Positions 28,242 to 35,806 of a stretch of 35,806 nt of DNA are shown here, piece by piece. The notes under the pieces are model-generated. The model did no database searches. It was not told where the DNA came from and worked only from the letters and a program-made list of their open reading frames with translations. Source of the DNA: a bacterium OM1 bin76 (GTDB lineage: Bacteria > Actinomycetota > Acidimicrobiia > Spongiisociales > ZC4RG35); the NCBI GenBank assembly GCA_002238785.1, contig MPNA01000030.1, positions 1-35,806 of the forward strand. Direction: 5' to 3'. A program made the translations under genes and the position numbers. Each line of letters starts with the position of its first letter. The stretch's first letter is position 1.

Positions 28242-29275
28242 TGGTCGCTGGCGGTAGGGATTCTGTGTTGGCGCATGTTGCTTGGAAGTTCCCTGGCCAG
28301 ACCGAGACCCTGGCTACCGAAGCGCTCGGTTACATACTGGCTCGGTCTGTTTCTAGCCGGGCGGCTCTCTGTGAGACACTCCGTACGGGAGGCGCGGGGG
28401 TGCCGCTCCTTGAGAGGGTGGCGACGGAGGTGATAGGCAAGCAAGGAGAACGTTTGGATTTGGTGGGCTTTGACGAGTCCAACACCGAGCGGGTGCTGAT
28501 AGAGGTGAAGTTCTGGGCTGGTCTTACCGATAATCAACCCAATACGTATCTATGCCGTCTCCCCAAGGATGGAGAACCTGCTGTTCTGTTGTTTGTCGCT
28601 CCGGAGCAGCGTTTGGAGGCCCTGTGGGTGGAGATCCTTCGGAGGGCAGCGACCTGCTTTGATTTGGGACCCGACACGACCGTGGGGGGTCTTCGGAGCG
28701 TTGCTGTCGATGGAAGCCTGCGCCGATTGATGCTTACTAGCTGGCGGATCTTGCTAGGTGCCATGGCGTCCCGAGCCAGTATCGACCGTGATGTGTCTGC
28801 CCAAGGGGACATTCTGCAATTGGACGCACTGTGCGAACGGGAGGACTCGGAGGCTTTCCTGCCGATACGTGAAGAAGAGTTCGCGCCGGCAGTCCCGAGA
28901 CGGATGCTCGGTTTGAAAAGGCTCATCGATGATGCGACAGATCGTGGCCGCACACTTGAAGTCGCAAACAGAGAAGAACCCAAAGTCGTGAGCACGGAAG
29001 GACTCCAGGTCAGGCCGCGGTCCTACGGATACGGCAGGTACATACGGATCGGCGGCATGTACTACGCGTGGTTCGGTGTCAACCACGAACTATGGGCCCG
29101 ACAGAAAGAAACCCCTCTGTGGCTTCGGTTCTATGAGGATGCCGCGGAGGCGGCGCAGAGGACACTCGGCGGTCAGAGCTACGGATTCACGCTACCGACC
29201 GGCGTGGAATACGATGCCGTGCTCGACTCGGTAGTAGGGGAATTGCAGAACATCGCCAAAAAGGTCAACAGCTGA
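28241..29275 (+). CDS. PD-(D/E)XK nuclease-fold protein (344 aa)
   Basis: Distinct in sequence from its neighbour but with the same core logic: TEALGYIL (E27), GERLDLVGFD (D73), RVLIEVKFWAGLTDNQPNTY (E88-V-K90), then a predicted helix and AVLLFVAPEQRLEALW. This is the pattern of nuclease-fold proteins that take 'sequence-independent' DNA substrates. The C-terminal 200 residues (PRSYGYGRYIRIGGMYYAWF…) are unrecognised and may bind a partner. It overlaps the DUF4268 gene by one base (TGATG), so both proteins are likely made in a fixed ratio. All three core residues are present. No helicase or methyltransferase accompanies it inside the repeats. Confidence 0.75.
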   Translation: MVAGGRDSVLAHVAWKFPGQTETLATEALGYILARSVSSRAALCETLRTGGAGVPLLERVATEVIGKQGERLDLVGFDESNTERVLIEVKFWAGLTDNQPNTYLCRLPKDGEPAVLLFVAPEQRLEALWVEILRRAATCFDLGPDTTVGGLRSVAVDGSLRRLMLTSWRILLGAMASRASIDRDVSAQGDILQLDALCEREDSEAFLPIREEEFAPAVPRRMLGLKRLIDDATDRGRTLEVANREEPKVVSTEGLQVRPRSYGYGRYIRIGGMYYAWFGVNHELWARQKETPLWLRFYEDAAEAAQRTLGGQSYGFTLPTGVEYDAVLDSVVGELQNIAKKVNS

Positions 29276-29561
29276 AAACGCTCAAACGAGGATCGGGGCT
29301 ACCGATATCCGAGCAGCCCTGGGTCTGACGACGGCTAAGAGAAGTTCGTTCACGACTTTCTGGCAGCATGGGACAAAGTAATGAACCTCCAACGATTCGA
29401 CCAATAGTGGACAGGGCGCTTCCAGGGCACTTTGGGGAATCTTCTCCGTCGGGAGGGACCTTCTTGTTCTAATTGCCGAGCAGAAGGGCATCGACTTATT
29501 CAATGTTGATGCCGTGATGAAGGCAGCCGGAGCGCGCTCCAAGCGTTCGCAAACCGTTCGT
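29276..29561. other. tail of the cassette, no clear gene
   Basis: Between the second nuclease gene and the right repeat arm. A startless plus-strand stretch reads like protein (DLLVLIAEQKGIDLFNVDAV, then MKAAGARSKRS) but runs into the repeat. It may be the end of a decayed gene. No terminator hairpin with a T-run was seen. Confidence 0.35.
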
Positions 29562-29851
29562 TTAAACGTTCGCAGCGTTCGTTTAGTGTCTGACCTGGGG
29601 AAACACCAACTCGAAAAAGCAACCGCTCGCAGCCGTTCGCCCGATAGCCTCCCCCGTGAAGAGTCGGATCAGTAGGCCATCGAACGCTTTGAAAGGAACC
29701 TCGAACTCACCCTCAACGTGCCTACGCCCGCCGCGAGTTGCGGGTGCTGCCCACGCGAAATCGGCTGTGGGCACTGCTTAGTGCAAACGTGTGGTCGAGA
29801 CATCCCACAATCAAGAACGCTTCACGACAGGCCATGTTCCAGAGCCACCGC
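29562..29851 (-). repeat. long inverted repeat, right arm of the nuclease cassette
   Basis: Reverse-complement partner of 26641-26930 (outer 72 bp 93% identical). An extra CGTTCG…CGTTCGTTTAAACG repeat lies at its inner edge (about 29545-29590). 29852-29927 has no feature I recognise before the IS21 end begins. Confidence 0.75.
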
Positions 29852-29927
29852 GTCCTCACAGTGGCAACGTTAGGGACGTACGGTTCCGGCCTTGGTGGTA
29901 TCTCCCCCCGGCCCCCTTGGGCCATGT

Positions 29928-30022
29928 GATGACGATCATCGAAAATCCCCAGGGTCGATCATCGAAATTCCCCACCCTGGGGTTGGTGGTTTTAGGTTAG
30001 CGGGTCTCCTTTCGGTCGGTCT
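29928..30022 (-). mobile_element. IS21 right-end remnant, inverted relative to the copy at 866-930
   Basis: Read on the minus strand, this is the last ~20 codons of istB (ending before GCTAACCTAAAACCACC) followed by the two tip repeats and the end at 29928 (TGATGACGATCATCGAAAA on plus). It matches 835-930 closely, with differences only in the tips (for example AATTTCGATGATCGACCCTG). The rest of the element is gone: 30023-30224 contains no istB sequence and no other gene. Confidence 0.75.
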
Positions 30023-30224
30023 GACTCTCGTTACTTGGTTCGAATGGAGGGTCCTTTGGTGATAGGCCCTTGTTGGTTAGGCCCTGGGGCGGCCAACTGG
30101 CTTGTGGCTTTGAGGAGAGAGGGAATGGGAGGGGCTACTTGGCGCTCTTCCTAGGGTGCGAGCGGCTAGGTCAACTGGTTGCAGGGCGGTCTTGGCCCAG
30201 CGAACGCGGGCGTGGATGGATCCG

Positions 30225-31286
30225 CTACTGGGCTGTGGCGGCCTGTTTGTATGCCTCGGTTAGAGCCTCTAGCAACTCCTCGCCGTATTCGCGGATCGTG
30301 TTGCCCTGACCGACCCGGGTTTTGGCCAGCTGCCCGATTCGTTCTATGGTGTCGGGCGCCTTCCTCTCGAATACACTGCGCCAGAACTGGATCGATGCGC
30401 CCCCGTCATTCCAGATGGTTACCAGACCACGCCTTTCGACGATCAGCCGGGGCAGGAGCGTGAACCGTTTCGCTCCCTTGCCTTCGTATGTCTCGAGAGT
30501 GACGTAGCCTCGCTTCTCTAGGTCGTGGGCCCACTCCAGAAGACGGTGAAGCGCCTCATGGCTTTGTGGAGGTGCCTGTTGGATGGAGGTCTCGAATCTG
30601 TCGCTGCCGCGATAGAGAGTGCCCGAGTCCTTACTGCGTGTCTTCTCAACGGTTACCTCATGCCGCTCCGGCGTCACCCGCTGTGGCAGCACCGCGAACG
30701 TGCCGCCTACATTGAAGGAGTTGACTGCGACCAAGTCGATCACAAGCTTGTCAGTCACGTGCTCCAGGTAGGCGACCAGTGTCATCAACTCTGCCGGCAC
30801 GTCGTCGAGGACAAACACCAACCGGAACCGGCCCTCTCGCAGGTGCTCGTCCACGGCTGCTGTGAACTCGTCGACATCGAATGCGTCCTCTTGAGTTGAC
30901 CTGACCGCGTCTACAAGCGTGGCATGGTCGCGCTGGCGAAGTTGGTTGCGGACGCGGTCCTCAAGTTGCTGTCGACTCATGCCGTGGAGACTGGCGGCAT
31001 AGGCCAGGATCTGTGCAACGACGGCGCGGCGCGCCTCGTTGTTGTAGGCAAGCTTGACCTCGACGATGACCGGTCGCCCCGATGTCTCGACACCCAGCAA
31101 GTCGGCATAGCCCGACCCGAGCAGCACTTCCCGACCGAGGATCACCAGCGCCGGTGTTCCAGACAGCGGCAGCATCTCCGGTGTCTTCTCGATCAGGTCA
31201 TGGAGCGTCGCCTCGTCAGCAAAACCCTCCGGCGAACTCAGACTCCAGCCGTCGTCGCTCTGCGTCCAGATCCCCGACATCGTCAT
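30225..31286 (-). CDS. PD-(D/E)XK nuclease-fold protein (353 aa)
   Basis: N-terminal restriction-fold domain with all core residues: DEATLHDLIEKTPEMLPL (E25), GREVLLGSGYADLLGVE (D62), RPVIVEVKLAYNNEARRAVV (E76-V-K78), then AQILAYAASLHGM. The overall pattern resembles the NucS/DUF91-like nuclease group. The C-terminal 200 residues include RFRLVFVLDDVPAELM and a basic segment, with RFTLLPRLIVERRG near the end; no named domain is recognised there. Start chosen at ATG 31286 (MTMSGIW), which follows AGAGGAAG at a fair spacing, with ATG 31280 also possible; a longer frame to 31355 runs into transposon-associated sequence. The gene appears intact and alone, between the IS21 remnant and a GAF-domain fragment. 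Confidence 0.8.
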   Translation of the reverse strand: MTMSGIWTQSDDGWSLSSPEGFADEATLHDLIEKTPEMLPLSGTPALVILGREVLLGSGYADLLGVETSGRPVIVEVKLAYNNEARRAVVAQILAYAASLHGMSRQQLEDRVRNQLRQRDHATLVDAVRSTQEDAFDVDEFTAAVDEHLREGRFRLVFVLDDVPAELMTLVAYLEHVTDKLVIDLVAVNSFNVGGTFAVLPQRVTPERHEVTVEKTRSKDSGTLYRGSDRFETSIQQAPPQSHEALHRLLEWAHDLEKRGYVTLETYEGKGAKRFTLLPRLIVERRGLVTIWNDGGASIQFWRSVFERKAPDTIERIGQLAKTRVGQGNTIREYGEELLEALTEAYKQAATAQ

Positions 31287-31806
31287 GTCCCGATTCGCTT
31301 CCTCTGAGGGGCCCAAACGGTTCGAAACCCACTTCGCCTCACAATGGGGCGGCATCGGGCGGCCCGCCGGAAACTGATCTCCGCTAGCAGTTCCTCCAGG
31401 GGCTGGTCGGGGTTGCGCAGGCCCTCGACGATCCTATTAGCCTTCCGGTTGGAGGACGCCAGGGTGCCCGTCCCGGCGTCGATCAGCGTCTCCAGGTTGG
31501 CCTTGGCCCGCTGCTCCTCCCGGTGCCTACAAGCGTTGCCGATGGCCATGGCCGCGCGGGAACCGAACATCACCAGCATGTCCTCGTCCTCATAGGTGAC
31601 TCCAAGGTTACCCTCCTTGTCGGACAGGTAGAGGTTGTCGACGTGGCGTCCCCGATGAAGGATTGGCGCGCCCAGGAAGCTCTTGACCGGTACCAGGGGC
31701 GGCCCGACCTGGGGAAGGCCCGCCGACGCAATGTGGGAGGAGAAGTCCGCCACCCTGAGAGGATCTCGCTGACCGACGTGTACGAGGACCGCGCCCCGAC
31801 CTTGGT
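31287..31806 (-). pseudogene. GAF-domain sensor protein fragment
   Basis: The minus-strand frame reads DPLRVADFSSHIASAGLP, then VKSFLGAPILHRGRHVDNLY and LSDKEGNLGVTYEDEDMLVM, ending with FGSRAAMAIGNACRHREEQRAK. That is the second half of a GAF domain plus the coiled linker that normally leads into a PAS or kinase module of a large sensor. About ten residues seem missing at TLIDAG/TGTLASSN, and after ISFRRA the sequence loses similarity. Its 5' side is cut by the ISL3 end at 31807. It is non-functional debris of a chromosomal sensor gene. Confidence 0.75.
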
Positions 31807-33221
31807 GGATCATCGGAAATTACGGGGGAGTGATGGCGGCGAGGAGGTTCCAGTTGGGTTTTCCGGCGTATAGGAGTGCTCGTATTCGGTAGTTGGCGAA
31901 GTTCCGGAACCCGAACGCCGTTCGCTTGATCCGCTTGATCAGATTGTTCAATCCCTCCGTCGGCCCGTTCGTCACCGCCGAGTGATGCCAGTTAGCGATC
32001 TGAGTAGCCCAACGAGAAATAGTGCGCCCGAGACTGTTCACCTCCGGCGGCAGTGACCGGTCTTGGAGATCCCTCGACAGCTGGTGGGTGAACTCCGCAG
32101 CCAGGTTCGAGTCTCCAATCTGGTAGATGTCCCGGATGCTCTCTTTGGCGTACCAGGCATCACGTACCTCTTCATAGGGGTCACCAGCTCGCAACAGCCC
32201 TTGGATGCGTTTCTCACCGCGATCATCGAGACGTTCGCAAGCCATGATCAACAAGCGCCTGATCCGATAAAGCGGATCACTCCTTCGTCCTCGGTGTCCC
32301 AATGTCTCGTTCTGGACCCTCCGGCGCACCAGATCAACACAGCGGTTCGCCAACCGGACCACATGGAACGGGTCGGCCATCTGATAGGCGTGGGGCAGCA
32401 CCCGGTCATAGGCGACCCGGTAAGGGCCTGACATGTCCAGCACCGCCCACCGAATCGCCTCACACCACCCAGGGGGTTGGGAACGGAACCAACTGGCGGC
32501 GCTTTCAGCTGTTCTACCAGGCACTATGTCCAAGAGCTGACGGCCGCCAACGTCCACCACAGAGGTGCACCACTGCTTCTTTTTCCACCGGCCCTTCCTC
32601 CACAAGCAGGGTCTCGTCCACCCCTACCGCCTCCACGGCACCGAACCGAGAAACATCAGCGTCCAACAGCGCGTCACCTCACCGGACGATCTCGCGGTTC
32701 ACCGTATGCCAGTCGCACCCCAACTCCTCGGCCACCTCCGACACCGTGCGCCCCAGGCGACCCACCTGCTCGGTGACCCAACGACCGGCGCGAGAGGTCA
32801 ACAGGGCCCGTTCCGGCGCCACCGACAGGTCCTGTTCCGCGAACGACCCCACCGCGCACGTCGGTCTGGGGCACATCCAGCGGCGTTTCCGCCACCCCAA
32901 GCCGCACCGGCCGACCGAACGCCGGCAAGTCCACCAACCGCACCAGGCGGTCGCCCTTGGACCACACTCTCCCACCACATTCTCCGCACACTGGGCGAGG
33001 TCCACGAGACCTGATCGTCACTCTCAGCCGGTCACCCGACAACTCCTCGACTCCCACCAGATCCACCTCACCCAGGCCAACCAGCACCTCGCACATACGC
33101 CTACCATCAGTCTCCACAAGGGTCCTCCTTTTCGGATGTGAAATTGGTTCAACACCCGATTATGGAGGACCCTCCCTCACACTCGATGGATTCCCGACTC
33201 CCCCGAGATTTCCGAAGAGCC
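31807..33221 (-). mobile_element. ISL3-family insertion sequence
   Basis: About 1415 bp. Left tip GGATCATCGGAAATTACGGG at 31807 and right tip (minus) GGCTCTTCGGAAATCTCGGG at 33221 are imperfect inverted repeats. The canonical tip of the related fragment at 1137 is GGCTCTTCGGAAATTAGCGG. No 8-bp target duplication is evident: the left flank is a GAF fragment and the right flank is an IS110 gene. The element therefore probably arrived in IS110 and later lost its other flank through a rearrangement. Confidence 0.8.
31820..33117 (-). pseudogene. ISL3-family transposase, frameshifted
   Basis: Three minus-strand registers join into one ISL3 transposase. The first (from 33117) has the zinc-binding part (CGECGGRVWSKGDRLVRLVD, DLPAFGRPVRLG). 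The second (about 32890-32679) has TCAVGSFAEQDLSVAPERAL and the HTH-like EVAEELGCDWHTVNREIV. The third (32605-31820) carries the DDE core: TSVVDVGGRQLLDIVPGR (first D), WAVLDMSGPYR (second D) and NGPTEGLNNLIKRIKR (E). The two shifts near 32890 and 32640 make a full protein impossible, so the copy is inactive. Confidence 0.85.
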
Positions 33222-33712
33222 GGAATGATCTGGTGGTAGCCGGGTCGGAGCTTCCCCAGGTCGGCGTGGAGCCGGTTGGCCCCAGCGGTGCGGTCTTCCA
33301 CCAGCTCACGGCGGTAAGAGACCAGCACACGCAGAATCTTCGGTGTCCTCCCAAAACACCGGAACAGAAAGGGTGTGGTCTCGCAGGAGCGACCCTGGCG
33401 ATCACCAACGCATCTACCTAGTCAGTCTTGGTCTGGGTACGGCCCCGGCGGCGAAAACGGGCGGTCAACTGGGGTGGCACCTCCCGAACGTCCAGACCGG
33501 CGCCGACAGCAGTCACCGCCATCGGACGGCCGAAAGTGCCGGACCCCTCAACCGCCACCCTGGCCACATTACAGTTCTGCGCCCAGCTGACCAGTTGACG
33601 GTGACCGGCAGGGGTGTTAGCGATGGTCCGGTACTCCAGGGACGTGCCCAGGTGGTCCACCAAACAGGCAGAAAAGGGTATCCTTGTGCGAGTCGAGTCC
33701 GATAACCAACAT
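33222..33712 (-). pseudogene. IS110-family transposase, N-terminal fragment
   Basis: ATG 33712 (GGAGA site 6 nt upstream) opens with MLVIGLDSHKDTL, the RuvC-like start of IS110 transposases. After a frameshift near 33660 it continues VDHLGTSLEYRTIANTPAGH, VAVEGSGTFGRP and GRTQTKTD. A TAG at 33418-33420 then replaces the usual Arg before VDALVIARVA. A further shift gives TAGANRLHADLGKLRPGYHQ-like sequence, which stops at the ISL3 tip (33221). The C-terminal half is absent. 33713-33989 holds no gene I can support. Confidence 0.78.
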
Positions 33713-33989
33713 CAGTTCTCCAATCGTCGAGGTGCTTTTGTTCGGGAACGGCAGAAGCCTCGGTGAAGCGCATCCATGCGTTGAGCAACAGACACCGGTC
33801 AAACGGTCTACGTTCACGCTCCTATCAAGCGACAACACCGGGCTGGGCACCGGTGGGGAGGCACTCACCTAAAAAGCCAAACCTCCCGAAAGAGGTTGGC
33901 AGGGCACTTTGGAGCCATCCCCACCGGCACTGCCACACCCCCCATTCAAACACGCATGGGCCCTTAGACCGGGGCGGGTCTGACCCGAG

Positions 33990-34033
33990 TTAGATTCAGT
34001 GATCGAGACTGGGGAACATCAGTGATCGCCATA
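33990..34033. mobile_element. IS21-like end remnant
   Basis: AGTTAGATTCAGTGATCGAG followed by ACTGGGGAACATCAGTGATC and GCCATA has the repeated 'CAGTGATC' tips spaced about 23 bp, as in IS21 right ends. It differs from the IS21 ends at 930 and 29928, so it comes from another member of the family. No coding remnant is attached. Confidence 0.45.
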
Positions 34034-34061
34034 ACCTCATAGCCTGGACTTCATCGCTTGA

Positions 34062-34760
34062 TCACTCTATATCGAGTTGAGGTTCATTCATCGGTTCTGG
34101 CGAGTTGACGATCTTTCGGTAAGCGCGGTGCATCTGCTTGGGTGCAGCATCATGATCCGAGGCGTGGATCATGTGGTACATCACTCTTCCCTTCCCGTCT
34201 TCCCTTCTGTAGATAGGCCACCATTGGACATACTGGTAGCCAAGTTCGTTCTTGAATTTGTCTTGGAAGACCTCCAGACGCTCCATCAAGTCCATTCCGA
34301 TCAGATCTCTCCAATCCTCACCGCCGAACCACGCAGTTACTCTTCGCTCGCCCTCTGTGGTTGAGATCGCAGCAAAGGCCCACGAGAGCCATCCGGTGGC
34401 TAGGAAATAGAACTGCTCTACCTTCCTAGGCCCTGGACGCATTTGAGATATGTCCTGCAAAGTTGCCACTCGCACTCGAATGTTCTTTGATCCAGCAAGC
34501 AAAAGGTCGCTTCGCGTTCTCCGATCGATTCTACGGGAAGAACTGAGTGAAGGACAAGGTTTGAGTCGCCTTCGCAAACATGCACTTCTCTATCCTCGTG
34601 CTCAGCAGCCAGGCGGTTGAGCCTTTCTATTTGTTCTGGCGATTTGTCAAATATAGGAGCATCGGGGGGATTCACGGTCTGTATCCTCTGCACCTTGAGC
34701 AAACCGCGCAACGCAGTCCGGATTCGGATGGTGACCGGTGCATAGACCGCGGCGGTACGA
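34062..34760 (-). pseudogene. tcmP: three-Cys-motif partner protein TcmP, truncated and frameshifted
   Basis: The downstream frame (34467-34062) reads KVEQFYFLATGWLSWAFAAI, FGGEDWRDLIGMDLMERLEV and ELGYQYVQWWPIYRRED, then GRVMYHMIHASDHDAAPKQM and HRAYRKIVNSPE. The upstream frame ends with HVCEGDSNLVLHSVLP and ATFCLLDQRTFECEW, which should continue as ATLQDISQM. One G is missing after TGG at 34466-34468. The LLDQRTFECEW to FLATGW order and the MIHASDH…APK ending are TcmP signatures. The usual N-terminal FIDGFAGPG part is absent; recognisable similarity starts about NPPDAPIFDKSPEQIERL. TcmP is normally encoded beside a three-Cys-motif protein in phage- or defence-associated loci; no such partner is visible here. 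Confidence 0.75.
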
Positions 34761-35700
34761 CCAACTAGCGAGCGTTCAAAAGGGCGACTTCTTTGGTGTC
34801 TTGGGGCAGGGGATGAACCTAATCGCTTCTCATGTCGAAACCCTTGTGGCGGCTGCCAAACGTTCCGACAATGCCGGGGACAGGCTGGCCGCCGAAGTCC
34901 TTTTGGCCATCGCTCGGGATGAGGCAGGCAAGTTCTTGGTTCTCCTCGATGCTGCCCGCATTCCTTATAACAACAAGGCACGGATGACGTCACAACTAAA
35001 GCGAGCCGCTGACCATCTTTCCAAGAGCCTGTACGTCGAGATGACGGACGTGTGTCCAGCGACGCTCAGCGTCGTCGAGCGTTACCTTGCTTTGGTCCGG
35101 CGATCGCACTACCTCGACGGACCCAACGATGCAGATTGGGTCTTCCGAAATCGGGCACTTGCCCGCCGCGAGGATCTGATGTATGTTGACTACCAAGAGA
35201 CGGACGAGGGCTTCATTTGGCATCGACCGTCCGTCAGCCAGTTCCAATCCCTACTGTATGTTCCGCAGGTGTTCCAGCTAGTTGCTGACATGCGCGCTGC
35301 TGGCTTCTGCGACCCCGCCGGTCTGGAGGTCATCAACAAGGTATGGAGAGACATAGTGCCGACCAATGGATCAGACGGCACTGAAGACACACACTGGACC
35401 GACATCGAGAGCCGCAACGTCTGCACGCTGAAGCAGGTCCTTGCGACCGGTGTAGCCGGAGATATCAAACAGATGGCCGGTCACAGCATCGTCGACTTTT
35501 GGACCTTTCCCCTGCACAGCGTGGACCTCACATTGATTGACACCACAAAGTCTGTAGAGGATGAGCAGCGCAGACTCATGAGAGCAAACCTCTGGGACTG
35601 GAACGACTACGCCGACATCGCGGCCGAGCAGTGGGAGGACGGCCCGGCCGACATAGCCCACGACATGCTGTGCGACCTTAGCCTCAATCCACCGATTTGA
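34738..35700 (+). CDS. AbiV-like HEPN protein
   Basis: The N-terminal region QKGDFFGVLGQGMNLIASHV, ETLVAAAKRSDNAGDRLAAE and VLLAIARDEAGKFLVLLDAA is the helical pattern of AbiV-family proteins ('A..LAi.a.EE.gK'), which in lactococci block phage translation or trigger abortive infection. The later RRSHYLDGP…DWVFRNRALARRED and QFQSLLYVPQVFQLVADM segments fit a helical C-terminal extension; the rest is unrecognised. ATG 34813 leaves the pattern incomplete, so a start near 34738 (GTG) to 34790 is more likely, although no clear ribosome-binding site was found. It overlaps the remnant 5' end of the tcmP pseudogene on the other strand. The frame is open to TGA 35700; the last 106 bases of the window have no feature. 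Confidence 0.6.
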   Translation: MHRPRRYDQLASVQKGDFFGVLGQGMNLIASHVETLVAAAKRSDNAGDRLAAEVLLAIARDEAGKFLVLLDAARIPYNNKARMTSQLKRAADHLSKSLYVEMTDVCPATLSVVERYLALVRRSHYLDGPNDADWVFRNRALARREDLMYVDYQETDEGFIWHRPSVSQFQSLLYVPQVFQLVADMRAAGFCDPAGLEVINKVWRDIVPTNGSDGTEDTHWTDIESRNVCTLKQVLATGVAGDIKQMAGHSIVDFWTFPLHSVDLTLIDTTKSVEDEQRRLMRANLWDWNDYADIAAEQWEDGPADIAHDMLCDLSLNPPI

Positions 35701-35806
35701 CCGTCTGGGGGTGGGGTTACGCGGGCTTTTCGGTTGTTCGGGAGCGTGAGGGATGGTTTTGTGCCGGGTGTGTGAGGTTTGATGGGTGTTTGCTTGGTTT
35801 GGGGGA

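Overview
The window reads as an accessory 'defence island' from a high-GC bacterium. Actinobacterium-like codon choice, GTG/TTG starts and the IS types suggest an uncultivated actinobacterial lineage (possibly Acidimicrobiia-like), but no core gene is present to fix the taxonomy. There are no rRNA, tRNA or housekeeping genes. Intact antiviral-type genes alternate with broken insertion sequences, and many ORFs carry single frameshifts or nonsense codons. The very long ORFs (5.1, 2.8 and 2.4 kb) are open, so wholesale sequencing error is an unlikely explanation.

Layout. 1-1137: the end of an IS21 element (istA tail, istB with an in-frame stop, right terminus at 930) nested in an ISL3 transposase remnant. 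1190-15046 (minus): a three-gene operon with 4-nt ATGA overlaps. It encodes a 1706-aa DEAD/DEAH helicase with DUF1998 and a C-terminal nuclease-like module, a 948-aa DrmD-type SNF2 helicase, and an Eco57I/PglX-class adenine methyltransferase. The methyltransferase is split by a 1.95-kb IS1634-family element (2786-4736); removing the IS and one 4-bp target duplication restores a 1313-residue frame exactly. 15047-16739: spacer, a weak 79-codon ORF and an unrecognised 330-codon gene. 17063-18825: a two-gene CBASS locus (S-4TM pore effector plus CD-NTase) between diverged direct repeats. 18960-20506: an IS110 scrap and a PD-(D/E)XK nuclease (PDDEXK_4-like) in two overlapping frames. 21206-25017: a Schlafen/AlbA_2 protein followed by two HEPN proteins, one of them frameshifted.

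25057-26640 holds transposase debris (an unassigned family and IS3). 26641-29851 is a cassette bounded by ~290-bp inverted repeats whose outer 72 bp are 93% identical. Inside are an AlpA-like HTH protein and two different PD-(D/E)XK proteins (the first with DUF4268), all overlapping by 1-4 nt. 29928-30022 is a second IS21 right end in the opposite orientation. 30225-31286 (minus) is a further PD-(D/E)XK protein. 31287-33712 is a pile-up of a GAF-domain fragment, an ISL3 element with a frameshifted transposase, and an IS110 fragment that the ISL3 end cuts. 34062-35700 is a truncated, frameshifted three-Cys-motif partner (TcmP) gene, with an AbiV-like HEPN gene divergently overlapping its remnant.

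The intact modules point to nucleic-acid restriction (helicase-nuclease, SNF2 helicase, PD-(D/E)XK proteins) and abortive infection (CBASS, HEPN, AbiV-like). The strongest candidates for something new are the DISARM-related operon without separate drmA/drmB/drmC, whose methyltransferase has been knocked out while both helicases stay open, and the inverted-repeat-bounded AlpA/DUF4268/PD-(D/E)XK cassette.
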